Shown: positions 43,605-55,721 of the stretch, piece after piece
Layout of the letters: each line of letters opens with the position of its first letter
How positions within the stretch are numbered: the stretch's first letter is position 1
Notes under the pieces: generated by a model
Told to the model about the DNA's origin: nothing
The model's input: only the letters and a program-made list of their open reading frames with translations
The model's database searches: none
Translations under genes and position numbers: made by a program
Source: Clusia tigrina
Lineage: Eukaryota > Arthropoda > Insecta > Diptera > Clusiidae
Length of the DNA: 64,000 bases
NCBI GenBank assembly: GCA_920105625.2
Contig: OV050030.1
Coordinates: forward strand, 177,831,315-177,895,314
Direction: 5' to 3'

Positions 43605-44873
43605 ATGTCGTCGGGTGCTACGGCCAAAAGGCCAGCCCCGCTCCCAGCCACAAGCGCATCCTCACAGGGTCACAAAAACCCTGCTTCGGACCACCCCAGC
43701 ACCAGGGCTGCTAGGCCGGGTGCTAGGGTCGCCCCTCCGTCCGCTCCTCGGACTGGTACAGGGAGAGCTTCGGCAAATAAGCCGACCTCCTCCAGCATGG
43801 GCCCCAACACCAATCTCCCTTCAGGTGCTCGCACGCATGTGAATGCGTCTACACGGGCATACAGAACCCGGAGGTCCGCCTTCAGGATTCTGCAAAGGTT
43901 GGAATCTGCCGACCTCGCTTCAATGTCTGATAAAGACAAGGGAGCGCTGGCATGGGCTCACCAAAATGTTGGTGCACGTCCGCAGCCACCCCCTGAAGGT
44001 GCTCAGAAACGGCAACGGTCGACTGAGCACCCCTCCCAATCAGTCGTGCGGGAAACTAAACGCCCACGACTGGCTTCCAAGCCGAGACTTACTCGGCCAT
44101 TTAATGAGGTAGCTAAAGAGGGCCTCATCTGGGCAATCGTTGACACTGGAAACAGTGACGGTACCATTTCCCCAGCGAACTGGGAAATGGTGGAGAAGGC
44201 CCTTTTCAGGATCTACAGGGACATCCTGAGGGCCAATCCTGGCCCATCACCTGTATGCCGGGACGCGGGATGGTATCAGGGGCACGTGAAGCTCATCGCG
44301 TGCTCAGATGAGCGCTCGGCTGAGCTTTACAAGATGGCCATCTCAATGGTTGGCGAAATCTGGCCGGGGGCCAAGCTCTTAGCTATTCCCAGAGACCAGA
44401 TGCCGAACCGCCCGCGTTCCAGGGCCTGAGTTCCGGCAGAGCATTCCTCGCCGGACGAAATTCTGGAGTTGCTTAGGCTCAGCAATAACGACCTCCCCAC
44501 GGATGACTGGAAGGTTGCAAAAATAAGCGAGCCCAAGGGCAACTCTCGAGAGACTATCATTATTCTTAATGACTACTCTCTAGCCCCTATTAATGCCAAA
44601 AAGGGAGAGATCAACTATGGCTTTAGTTCGATCTCACTCAAGGTCTATAGGAGCGACAACCAGGGAGCATACAAGCCAACCATTCAGGCCGAACCGGATC
44701 TCACCTTCGATGATGGGGAGAGTTACGCTTCGGCCTCAGAATCGGTAGGCAGTTTCTGCGGACGTCCGATAACCAATATCGACGACGTTGGTGATTCTCC
44801 TCTGTCAGAAGAGGAGGCAGCCAGCGTGACGATGATGGCCACCTCCGGGAATGGTGAGGGTATTACAGATTAA
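43605..44873 (+). pseudogene. LOA copy B ORF1 (gag-like) with in-frame UGA
   Basis: ATG 43605 (MSSGATAKRPAPLPATSASS). A low-complexity Pro/Ser/Ala-rich N-terminus and a basic stretch (KRPRLASKPRLTRPF) lead to a DUF4780-like domain (LIWAIVDTGNSDGT, ALFRIYRDILRANPGPS, AGWYQGHVKLIACSDE). A TGA at 44427-44429 interrupts after MPNRPRSRA. The same frame resumes without any other change (ILELLRLSNNDLPTDDWKV) and ends with an acidic tail at 44873. No zinc knuckle is visible. The same UGA is in copies A and C. The stop overlaps the ORF2 ATG by 23 bases. Confidence 0.82.
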
Positions 44874-47800
44874 CCTTCACCATTCCATGGCTGCCTCAGC
44901 AGAACTGAACCTCCACCTGACTCAAAAAGGAGAGGAACTCATACTGGTCCAAGAAACTTGGGTCGTAAATGATCAGGTTCGCGGACTCACTACAAGCGGA
45001 TACCGCACAGTTTTCGTGCAGGATCGAGGTAAACCCAGAGCCTGTATTCTTGTTAAGAACAATATTAACGCTCTTCTTCTTCACAGGTTCAGCGACAAGG
45101 ATAATGTATGGTTATTTCCACCAACACCATGGCTATATGGATCGTCAGCAGCTACATGGCGCACGACCACGGGCTAACGCCGCCTCCGGATGCTTTAAGG
45201 CTGCTGGTACAGGAGGCTAATAGAAAGCGCATCCCGGTAGTCATCGGGGCCGATGCCAATGCCCATCACGAGGTGTGGGGCAGCACGGATACCAACGAGC
45301 GGGGTGAGTCACTCTTTGATTTTATTCTTACTAACGACATAGTAATTACTAACAGGGGGGAGAGCCAACCTTCATTACCTCAAATATAAGGGAGGTTCTC
45401 GATCTAACTCTTGGCAATAATCACTCGTCTCACCTTATTTCGAGCTGGCGCATTTTGCAGGAATGCTCCTTCTCGGACCACTGTTACATCTGTTTTAGAA
45501 TTGCGATCTCAGATACGTTAGATGCGGCAGAGCGCAAAAGACACCCTAACAGGAAAAGAACTGACTGGACACGATTCCAGACCATTATGGAGTCGGGCCT
45601 GCAGTCGACTCCTCCCACGATCAATAATCACCTCGATATAGATCGAGCGGTTGAAACCATTACAGCACTATTTAACTCTTCTGCCAAATCAGCCTGCAAC
45701 TTCCCGAAACCAAGAGGAAAACCAAAACCCCTTGGTGGAATTCGGAAATTGCTGAGCTACGAAAAGTATGTCGCAAGCTCTTCAACAGAGCCAAAGCTAC
45801 AAATGACTGGCTTTCTTTCAAAGACAAACAAAGGGAACTCAAGTATATGGTTAGGAGATCCAAACGAGCGTCTTGGCGAGACTTCTGTGGCAACATAGAA
45901 AGCTCGTCCGAGACAAGTAGACTCCGGAGGATTCTCAATACCACCCCTCGGGCTCTGGAATGTATTCAGAGATCGGACGGTACCTGGACCGACTCTGAAA
46001 CCGACACTTTGGACGCCCTAATAGAAACACACTTCCCGGGGAATGAAATCTTTGTGGATTGCAGGTCTTTTAACACCAACCACTCTTTAAGTCACTCAAC
46101 CCAATTCCAAATGACCAACACGCATATTCAGTGGGCCATCAACAGCTTTAAGCCTTTTAAATCTCCCGGGCCTGATGGTATCATTCCCGCGGACATTCAG
46201 CACACTGCAAGTGCGGTTGCGCCCTGGCTACTGCATATTTATAATGCATGCCTAAGATGGTCGTACATTCCCATAAGCTGGAGAGAAGCTCGAGTAGTTT
46301 TCATCCCTAAAGCGGGAAAGTCGACCCACACCAAGCCTAAGGACTATAGGCCAATTAGCCTGTCCTCCTTTCTTTTGAAACCACTGGAAAGAGTCCTGGA
46401 TATACAAATCAGGAGCTCAATTAATTCCACGTGCCTTTCCAAATCACAACATGCCTACACTAAAGGCAAGTCTGTGGAAACAGCGCTTCACGTGCTCATT
46501 GAGCAAGTAGAGAAATCTCTTGACAACAAAGAATATACTCTTGCAGTATTTCTCGACATAGAAGGGACATTCAACAATATTTGTCCCTCCGCCATAATTA
46601 AATCCTTAGTAAACCTAAACCTGGATCCCAGCATGGTTAAGTTAATCGAACAGCTACTGAAAACACGCGTCATAAGCTCCTCAATAGATAAAGTGCATGC
46701 TAAAAGGACTGCCAAGAGAGGTACTCCACAAGGCGGTGTGCTCTCACCCCTCATATGGAATCTGACGGTGAACACACTACTTAGGAGATTAGATCAGCCC
46801 GGCTGCAACACTATAGCTTATGCGGACGACATTGCTATCTCTGTTTCCGGTAAATATCTGTCAACACTATCAGAAAAGCTAAGCTACACTCTTAGCATTC
46901 TGTCATAATGGTGTCTCGAAGTTGGCCTAGATGTCAACCCTTCCAAAACTGAGGTCATGCTCTTCACCAGGAAGCACAAAATACCAAGTTTTGACTTACC
47001 CAAACTTAATGGGAATACGCTTAGCCTAAGCAATAGCATCAAGTAACTAGGTCTGATCCTGGACCCTAAGCTCCATTGGAAAGAAAATTTGGCGGAGACT
47101 GTACGGAAAGCCACGTGTGCTCTGTACTGTTGCAAGAGGGCCATGGGAACAACATGGGGCGTCCAACCTCGAACCATGTCCTGGCTCTATGCGGCGGTGG
47201 TTGAGCCGTACTTTCTCTACGGCGCTGTCTTCTGGTGGCCCGCAACTGACAAGGCGGCGAACCTAAAACTTCTTGACAAGGTTAGAAGAACAGCAGCGGT
47301 TATGATAACAGGGGCTCTGCGTACCATCTCTACCAAAGCTCTATTTGCATTCCTACATTGGTTGCCCACTAGGCTTCTGGTCAGGCAACAAGCAAAATGC
47401 TCGGCAACCAGACTCAATTCTATATCGCGCTGGACTAGAGTGAACCTGGGCCACGCCAATATTCTGATGCAGAACACGCCCGTACAGGCGGACGTTGACT
47501 ATACGTGCTCTACACCTAATCTAAACCACGGGTTCGACACTTACATTCCTAGTAGAGAGGAATGGTCCAACAATTTTGTGGTCACTGGCAGTTCCATTGA
47601 AATATATACGGATGGCTCCAAACTGGAGAATAAGGTTGGTTACGGCATCTTCTCCAGAAAACTTTGCATCAAGCTCTCCTATCGTCTCCCTGACCATTGC
47701 AGCATCTTTCAGGCGGAAGAAATGGCAATATTCCAAGCGTCCAAGTGGCTTATTCGAAATGAAGTATGCGATGTGATGATACGCATATTCACGGACAGTC

Positions 47801-47886
47801 AGGCGGCAGTCAAGTCACTGGCTGGTGTATTCACTACCTCTAAGCTTGTACTCGATTGCCGCTCCTCCCTGAACGTCGTCTCAGGT
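44851..47886 (+). pseudogene. LOA copy B ORF2: endonuclease, RT, partial RNase H
   Basis: ATG 44851 (MVRVLQINLHHSMAAS). A 4-bp loss near 45106, shared with copy C, shifts the endonuclease frame (VVIGADANAHHEVWG continues in the other frame). G-run changes near 45355 and 45730 shift it again. RT is open from 45847: FKSPGPDGIIPADIQ, DYRPISLSSFLLKPLER, AVFLDIEGTFNNI (motif A, with AFD replaced by TFN), GTPQGGVLSPLIWNL (B) and IAYADDIAIS (C). In-frame TAA codons follow at 46906 and 47044. RNase H begins with IEIYTDGSKLENKVG and is cut before its last block. Confidence 0.85.
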
Positions 47887-48097
47887 TTTTTTTTAAGTTT
47901 TTAGTTTATACATAAATTTTTCAGTAAAGTGAATATCTCAAAACGTATTTTAAGTTTTTGAAAGATAATGTTGTAAGTTTTTGTTACTTTTTTACCTTTA
48001 AATAAAAGCTATTTTATTGTTAGTTACTTAATAAAAATTTAATTTGTTTAAAATAATTCTAAGAAAATATCCGGCCGGCCAGATACCGGATAGTAGA

Positions 48098-48146
48098 TCA
48101 TTATCCGTAATAGTAAATTTAGGCCGGATATCCGGCAAATTGTATA

Positions 48147-48234
<88 letters not shown>

Positions 48235-48303
48235 GATGTGACAGATATCCGGCAACTATCCAATTTGCCGGATATCCGGCCTAAATTTACTATTACGGAT
48301 AAT
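48098..48303. repeat. 43-bp inverted repeat around (TA)n (unit 2 copy)
   Basis: The same palindrome as at 35254-35467, with the TA array shortened to 48147-48230. The right arm again begins after TAGAGATGTGACAG at 48231. Confidence 0.88.
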
Positions 48304-48320
48304 GAGCTACTATACATGTA

Positions 48321-50893
48321 TTAAATAAATAATATAAAGAGGCTTAAGCTAAAACAATTTTCATCTCTATTAAAATTTAATGAGCTACTATACTTACTAC
48401 AAAGGCGAATACAACTACTAATACGATCATTTGAGTCGTAATTAGATTTATAAAATTCATCAACTAAAACTTTGTTATTTCTAAGAATTCTAGGGGCTTC
48501 ATACAATGCCAAATGATTTGATACATTTAATTTTTGATAAACAAACAAAATGAAATTTACTATTCTCCTATCTTTCAAGGATTGAAAACCTAAAAGCTTC
48601 CGTCTACTATCGTAAGAAGATAATCCTTCCGGCCAATACATTTTTTTTGCGCGTATCTTGTTATATTCTTTTGCACCCTTCGATGCTATTTGAATTTTTC
48701 TCATTAAAAGGGCTCCAAATAATTCCATTATGCTCCGAACTAGCGAGACATAAAGTGCCTTTACTGGGTCTTGAAAATTTTGAGAATTTCTTTTAATAAA
48801 GCCAAGCATGGAGTAGGACTTAGAGGCCATATAATCATAATGAGAGTTGAAACCAAAATTTGAGCTAAAGTGACACCCAAGACTTCCATCTCTTTTTTAC
48901 GTCCCAGCAAACAACTATTCAGTCTATATTCATAAAAAGTAGAGTTTGTTCATCTGGTGTAAGTAACTTCACAGCATTTATTGATGTTCAACTTCAAATT
49001 GTTCGATTCGCACTATCCATGACAAGTTGATAAGTCATCTGCTAACTTATAACAATCTGATAACTGTGAAATTTCAAGAAACACCTTAACGTCATCAGCG
49101 AGCATTACACATTTTGAAAATTTAAAACAATGAGATAAATTATTTATGAAAACACACCTGACAAGGCGTCTATAGCAATGTCAGGGAAAATAGCACCGAT
49201 CTTAACGAATAATTTTCTATTGGTTGGGAAACTATTAAAGAATTTTATCAGATTACCTGATAAGCCAAATTTTTTCAATATTGTAAGAATAATGCTGTGA
49301 TGAACCTTATCAAATGCTTTTGCAAAGTCTGTATAGACTACATCTATTTGGTTCTTGTTATTCAAAAAATCAACAATATTTCGCGAAATCAAAGTCAAGT
49401 TTGTACACGTGCATTTACCAGACAGAAAACCATATTGGAAATCTGAAATTGCGTCCTTTATATGGTTTAATAATTTATTTTTAATAATATGTTGTAGTAA
49501 CTTAGCAAAAGTTCCTTGTTTCACAATTGCTCTATGGATCCTTACGTTAATTTGATCTCCCGATTTAAAAATTGGAACGACTGTGTAGACAAACATTAAA
49601 TAAGAGGGCGATTGGCTCAACTAAACTTCATTTTTCACAAATGTAACTTGGTTTCAAATCTGATACAGCAGACAGAACATCGTTCTGCGTCACATCAAGT
49701 TCATCCAAAGCCTCTTCATATTCTTCATATACAGTTTGAAAGAACTTAGCAAAGAAATTTCAAGGTTGAACTGTATTATTAGATTTCTCTTCATCTAATT
49801 CCAAAGTTGATTGAAACCCATTTGATTTTCTTTTTGAATTTAAATATTGCCAAAACAACGACGGATTTGCTTTTAAGTTAGTTTCAATGCTTTGAACATA
49901 TTGGTTCTATAACAACTTATTCAGAGAATCTACTCCATCTCGTATTTGCAAGAATATCGACCGATCAGAATTTAGACCCGATCTTTTAAATTTGTCATAT
50001 TTCATATTCGCTAATATGGCTTATTTTGCCGAATAATTGATTTATTTTTCTTTTGAACGAATTTTAAACGCGCATTAGCAAATACTTCGCAAATAGAATT
50101 ATATGCCTCATAAGGGTCCTTAAAAGAATTCAAAACAGACCAGTTAATACTAGTTAATGACTCATTTATTTTGGTAAAATCACCTTTTCGAAACTCGGGG
50201 TTTTCAGAAAAGTCATCTGCTAGTTTATCAAATTTTGAAACTCAAATTTGATAGTCAACGCTTTGTGATGTAGTCTGTTCTTTATTATAGGCGCGTTCAT
50301 GTGTGTGTTCATTTCACAAATAGGTCAAATAGCAAAATCATGTTCGTTTTTAAAAAGATGAGTTGGTGAAAATAATTTCATAGAAAATAATTCACTACCA
50401 TAGATTCAATATCTGTTTGGATGTTAAAAGTTAATAAATTATTATCATCAAAGGCCCGCAATATATTGCATAAGTTTAAATCACCAAAAACTATACAGTG
50501 CTGATTTGAATCTAAGGAATCTATTATAAAACTTATATTTTTTAAATGAGAAGCAAACAAGTCAATAGGACTATTTGGTGGTATATACGATAAAACAATG
50601 TATATTACAGCGTTTTTCGAGATAGAAACTTTTACATAAAGCTGCTCAATTAGTTTATCATTCAGTGACTGCAAGTGGGCAAGTTTAGTGGCAATATTAG
50701 CTCTCTCCGATATGAAAACGCCACCACCGTGCTCATATCCAGATGATATTCGATAGACACAATAATGATCTTCAAAGAGTTCAGCTGAGTTAATGCCTTC
50801 ATGAAGCCAAGATTCTGGTAGCGTTATGATATAATATTCATGGAGACACATAGCAAGTTGAAACTGAGATGTTTTTGTTCTCAGACATTGCAA
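48321..50893 (-). pseudogene. J3 copy 2 ORF2: endonuclease and RT
   Basis: Same domains as copy 1: endonuclease at 50893-50378 with VFGDLNLCNILRAFDD, RT motif A at 49620-49144 (VVYTDFAKAFDKV), C-terminal domain at 48830-48321 without the frameshift of copy 1. The middle (49620-50370) has the same stops as copy 1, so those lesions predate the duplication. Confidence 0.8.
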
Positions 50894-50954
50894 GCAAGCA
50901 TTGAGGATAAAGACGATAATTTCTTACTTTCATTGCTTGTACTTAACAGGCCGT

Positions 50955-52035
50955 CTATTGCTCCCCGATTTTTGGAACAAACTGAAATGGAGGTACATTA
51001 ACGTTAGCAGGCCACAGATCGAGAAGATGTTTATCAATCCCAACATGATTTGAAACATAATCAATAATTTTATCCGCTGTTATAGAAGTTGCAAATGTTG
51101 ACAAGTGTAGCCACTTCCTTCGAACAGCTACGTCGAGTTCAGACTTGGCATTAGAACCAATAACAAGAGGTTTTTTCCTTCTGTTGTTTTTCTTCACGTT
51201 GACCCAATCCGAGTTACGCTGAGAAGCCAGCAAAGCAGAAGGTGTGGGCGGATGTATTGCAGAAGAATCGTCATATTATGGTGCTCTAGAAGCAGCAAGA
51301 GAGCGAGAATCAGAAGACGCATGATTAGACTTGGGGACAACCTTCGTCGTAGAGAGAAATCTTGCGTTAGACTTATCATGAGATTGAAAAATATCACTGG
51401 CAGCTGCGGCGGCGGCAGCATATGAGGGTGCAGGTGCGGCCGATGCACCCGAGTTAGCAGCAAAGAGAGTGTCAAAGGTCAATAATGGAAAAACAAGAGC
51501 AGCACATTCAGCACTCTTATTATTATGGGAGTGTTTGACCTGTTTATCAGTTTCTGTTTTGCAATTTTTATTTAAAAAAATACAAAAATTTGCTTGTAAA
51601 GCTATAAGTAAGTATACAACTGATTGCAGAAACAGCGTCATTTCCGCATATTTTGCTCTGCACGGAATGAACTTCTGATTGTATAATATAAAATTTTGAA
51701 TTAAAAGTTTTTTATCAGATTCTAATGCTTTAACAAGAGAGAACGCACACGCATTTTCCGATCTCAATGCGACAATTTCGTTAAATACACTTTGCAAAGT
51801 TATTTCAGGCTAAATACACTTTTCTTGCTGTGACAAAACCGGTTTAGGTTGCTGTTGTTGTTTTTGTACAGCGGTACCAGCTCTTTCACTTTCCACTTGC
51901 TGTGGTAATTTAAACTTCAAGAACCACAAATTATCAATTTTTGCTGCTTTTTCGACTGGGGCAGCGGATTGAGGGGGCGAACGAATAGAGTTTCGACGCG
52001 CTTTTTTTATTTTCGATATATTTCAACTTAGACAT
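50955..52035 (-). pseudogene. J3 copy 2 ORF1, 32 residues shorter
   Basis: Start at 52035; same breaks as copy 1. In the C-terminal domain, 96 bp between GIDKHLL and DLWPANVNVP are missing, removing the segment that in copy 1 contains SYKLVKNDDSLRGVNFKLGV. The deletion keeps the frame. Confidence 0.7.
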
Positions 52036-52062
52036 ATAATTATTAAACAACAAATGTTTTGC

Positions 52063-52618
52063 TTACTGCCTACGTTCGGTGTTCGTAACATTTAAGAAAC
52101 TCAGAACTGGTTCACTTTCGTTTTCGATTGCACTTTTAATTGAATGCCATGTATTATTAAAATGATCATTAATTTGTTTATTCAAATTGCTTATAGCATT
52201 ATGATTATTCTTCTCTACTATTTCTAGATAGTCTAATATCTCTTGTCTATTCTCAACGTCCATAACTCCGAATAACCATTTGTATAAACCTCCTACAAAA
52301 TTAACTGCTCCTCTGTTTAGTTCTTGGATTCTGATTTGGCCTTATAGACTTTTATCTTGCTTCTATCATGCCTATTTCGTTTGACAAGAATTCTTTATTA
52401 TTTATTTCCTTAACTATTATATCTTCGTTAATCTGTTCAACTAGCTTACCTAGTTCTTTAGGTCTAATTATATGCAAAGCTATATTTACGTCTTTTACAA
52501 TTTCCACTGGACCTAGGTACACCATGGTGTATCCTCCTTCTTCTATAATGGGTGTGACTTGAAGTCTCCCTTCGATTACACTCGTCATTGTGAGCAAAAA
52601 TATTGAGGTTAGTAACAT
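52063..52618 (-). pseudogene. E3 (errantivirus) env N-terminal fragment, unit 2
   Basis: The duplicate of 39298-39853 with the same signal-peptide-like start, frame break and truncation at J3. No independent evidence of function. Confidence 0.75.
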
Positions 52619-52703
52619 CTGAAATTGATTTTGTATTGGAAAGAAAGAAAAACAAAATTTGTATTAAAATGTTGTAAAAAATTTTTTTATTATTTTCTTT
52701 TTT

Positions 52704-53258
52704 TTATTCTATATTGTCTCCTATTCTGGCAATGGTACTAAATCTGTCATCTTCACCGTCTTCTATATTTTGTATCCGTGCGAACTTAACAGGTCGTTTT
52801 ATATTCGTTGGATGTACCCTATTAAGTGGGGTGATTCTATGGTATGGTTCATCCTTATGACGAACTCTCATATAATTTTTCACCGGACCAATTTCCTTTT
52901 TTTCTTAATAATTTTCCCTGACTCTATTTCTTTTGTTTATAATTTGTTCTTTGTATTTCTCTATTGCTTTCTGAAGTTCTATTGCAGATTTTCTAGTTTT
53001 TGCTACGTTAGGAGGGTGCATTTAATGTTTGATTGATGGCGATTATTATAGTTAGCTTTAGCGATCTTCATTTCGATAGAAACTTGATTACCTTCGATAC
53101 TACTAATTTTTTCAATAAGTGTTGGTTGTAATCGTTCTATATCGGCATTTCCTGTATGAGCAGTAGGGGTTGTAAAATGATATTGAATTTTTTATTAAAT
53201 TAAATTAAATCTGTCATCTTCACCGTTTTCTATATTTTGTATCCCTGGGAATTTTTTT
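52704..53258 (-). pseudogene. E3 pol C-terminus (integrase tail), unit 2
   Basis: The duplicate of 39940-40490, with a few substitutions. It ends at 52704 and is bounded on the right by the J4 poly(A) tail (T run at 53252-53264 on this strand). Confidence 0.65.
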
Positions 53259-53273
53259 TTTTTTATATATATA

Positions 53274-54206
53274 AAGGGTGTCCCTACAAGAACGCAATTT
53301 TTAAATCTGGCAACATTCGAAGTGTCATTGTTTGACATTTGAACAATTGTTATTGTTTGCTAGTAGAAGGTACGAGGTTAGTAAAAATGGAGCACTACAC
53401 GAATGAACAAAGAATTCTCATTGTGAAATTGTTTTACCAAAATGGTGAAAGTTTTGCGGTCAATTTGGGGTCAGAATAATGCTCCAAAAGAGTCAACTGT
53501 AAAGAGATTAATGGATAAATTTGCCGAAACTGGGTCTGTTAGTGATGTAAAGACAACAACACGCCATCGACCAGGTCGATCGACCGAAAATGTCGCAGCT
53601 GTACGTGATGATATCGCTCAAACTCCATCCACCTCAATTCGACACCGAGCTCAGCAAATTGGTGTCTCCAAATCCACTATGCAGCGAATTTTGACGAAAG
53701 ATTTGCATCTTCATGCATACACAGTTCAATTGACTCAGAAACTGAAGCCAGCTGACCATGGACAGCGAAGGGAGTTCGTTAATTGGGTATTGGAGAGACA
53801 ACATGAAAATGCTGATTTTGCCGCTAAAATCATCTTCAGTGACGAGGCCCATTTCCATCTTGATGGCTTCGTCAATAGGCAGAATTGTCGCATTTGGGGT
53901 GAGGAAAATCCTCGAGTGATTCACGAGAAGCAAATGCATCCTCAACGTGTCACTGTGTGGTGTGGTTTTTGGGCTGAAGGAATCATTGGACCTTTTTTTT
54001 ATGAAAATGAGGCAGGTCAAGCGCAAACAATCAATGGTGTTCGGTATCGTGAAATGATAACCAGTTTTTTCTTGCCTCGAATTGAAGAAATGAATGTGGA
54101 GGGCATGTGGTTCCAACAAGACGGCGCCACATGTTATACAGCCAGAGAAACAATTCAATTCAATTTATTTAAAATTTAAAAATTGCGCTCTTGTTGGGAC
54201 ACCCTT
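53274..54206 (+). mobile_element. Tc1/mariner-type deletion derivative, unit 2 (933 bp)
   Basis: Same length and ends as the unit 1 copy; TA at 53272-53273 and 54207-54208. It lies in the J4 3' untranslated region just before the poly(A) tail. Confidence 0.88.
53387..54179 (+). pseudogene. Tc1/mariner transposase, C-terminally deleted, unit 2
   Basis: As in unit 1, but the internal TAA is absent (AYTVQLTQKLKPADHG), so one frame of 245 codons runs from 53442 to 54179 through both catalytic Asp (IIFSDEAHF, QQDGATCYTA). The N-terminal frameshift near 53450 and the missing third acidic residue remain. Confidence 0.85.
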
Positions 54207-54208
54207 TA

Positions 54209-55721
54209 TATGAAAAGAAGTAGCGCAAATCTTAAATAATAGCGTAATGAATAAGCTTAAAATCTAGTTTGTTGCTAAGAGCAGCACGTCCATCCTTTTC
54301 AGGCGGGTGTGTCCTTGATGCTGTAGTAGGCGCCTCGCTAATGCATTGGGATGCTTGTCTAGCTTTGCTAAGTAAGATTCAGCAAGTCGGGAACCTTCTT
54401 TAGTTAGATACGGGATATGTAAATCTCTATGGATGTTAACGCTTTTGATGTACCAAACAGCATTGGTAATCATTCGAAGGATTTTCGATTGGGATTTTTG
54501 CAGATTTTCGACATTTGAGGGTGAAGCAGTACCTCAGAGTTGGATACCGTAGGTCCATATGGGCTTGATAATGACTTTGTAGAGTAGAACTTTAAAGTCC
54601 AGTTTGAGCTGGGACTGCCTGTTCAAAAGCCAGTTTAGCTCGTTTATTTTGAGTTTAATCTGAGTAATTTTTGCTCTTACGAGTATAAATTAATGAATTA
54701 TTAATTTAATTTGCTTATTAAAAAAGGTTGCGTGTTGGATCCCAACACGTCTTACTTTTATTTAGCTTAAAACGGAACTAGTTTTACAAAATAATGAAGG
54801 CTTTAACTTTAGCTTAATAAATAATCTAAAATGCTGACGTAGTCCACGTGCCGAGTGATAACTGTGGGAACGTTGAATGTTTTTTGTTCTCGTTGAGTTG
54901 TGCAATGTGACACCTGGAATGTTGCTGCTGACGGTGTGTCTGGATGGGATGCGCGTGCAGTAACAAATGCAATGTATAATGTGTTAACTTATATGCTTTG
55001 CCCAAGTAAGTCTGCGATCTAAATGCATTCCTAGCTATTTAATTTCTGACGCCTGAGGGATCGGCTTGGTGTTAATTTGCACAGGGGGGCAAGTACTCCT
55101 GCATAGAGTGAATGTGACATGAACGCATTTCGACTCATTGACTTTGATTCTCCAGTGGTCAAGCCATTCCTGAGGCATGTTCACGTGTACTTGGAGACGT
55201 TTTGACGCCTCTTTCGGATTTGTGCCAGCACACAATATGGCTGTGTCATCGGCAAAATTATAGGTGATAGTCTTGCCGTTTGTTGGCATATCTGCAGTGA
55301 ACAACGTATAGAGCAGGGGGCCTAATACGCTGCCTTGCGGTACACCAGCTTGTATAGGGTATTCATCTGAGATGAAGCTTTTTTGTTTCACCACAAAGCG
55401 TCTACCAGAGATAGCTTTCGAGCAATGTGTAGATGTTAAGAGGTAACATACATTTCAGTTTGTGCAAGATTCCTTCGTGCCAGACCTTATCAAATGCCTG
55501 AGTGATGTCGAGAGTAACTGCGGAACAGTATTGCTTCTTTTCGAACGTTTCTTGTATAGTGTTTACAATGCGATGAACTTGTTCGATAGTACTGTGTTTT
55601 TCTCTAAACCCAAACTGGTGGGTTGGTATAACATTAGACTGTTTCACAACGTCTTTAATACGCTTTAATCTCAAACTTTCAAAGAGTTTTGAAAAAATTG
55701 ATAGCAGACTAATTGGTCTGT
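54209..55721 (-). pseudogene. J4 RT 3' half, unit 2
   Basis: The minus-strand Jockey RT continues directly from the 5' half at 61302 once LOA copy C is removed (SSYRPI joins SLLSIFSKLF). Motifs A (LDITQAFDKVWH), B (GVPQGSVLGP) and C (NFADDTAIL) are present. A frame break lies at about 55395 and the 302-bp solo LTR at 54688-54989. The C-terminus ends at 54264. The 3' untranslated part reaches the mariner insertion. Confidence 0.88.
54688..54989 (-). mobile_element. errantivirus-type solo LTR, unit 2 (302 bp)
   Basis: Same insertion as at 41925-42239, with TATA at 54684-54687 and 54990-54993. It is shorter because a GTGGGAACTGTGGGACT-type short repeat is contracted near 54865. Confidence 0.75.

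Larger units (their letters stand above)
35043..47886. repeat. tandem segmental duplication, unit 1 (about 12.8 kb)
   Basis: The sequence from the hAT 3' untranslated region (AAGTTTTTAGTTTATACAT near 35048) to the LOA RNase H region (GTCGTCTCAGG near 47880) is repeated in the same order and orientation from 47887. Junction bases at 47884-47894 join TCAGGT of LOA to the T run of hAT, with 'GT' microhomology and three extra T. Internal differences are scattered substitutions plus small indels. Confidence 0.93.
42973..47886 (+). mobile_element. LOA-like element, copy B (3' end lost at duplication junction)
   Basis: It has the same 5' end and the same left target sequence (TAATTGGTCTGT at 42961-42972) as copy C, so B and C are one insertion copied by the tandem duplication. 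The leader (42973-43604) has no gene. ORF2 stops inside RNase H where unit 2 begins. Confidence 0.9.
48303..52062 (-). mobile_element. J3 copy 2 (unit 2)
   Basis: The duplicate of 35470-39297. Its ORF2 C-terminal part (48830-48321) is in one frame here. ORF1 carries a 96-bp in-frame deletion relative to copy 1. Confidence 0.8.
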
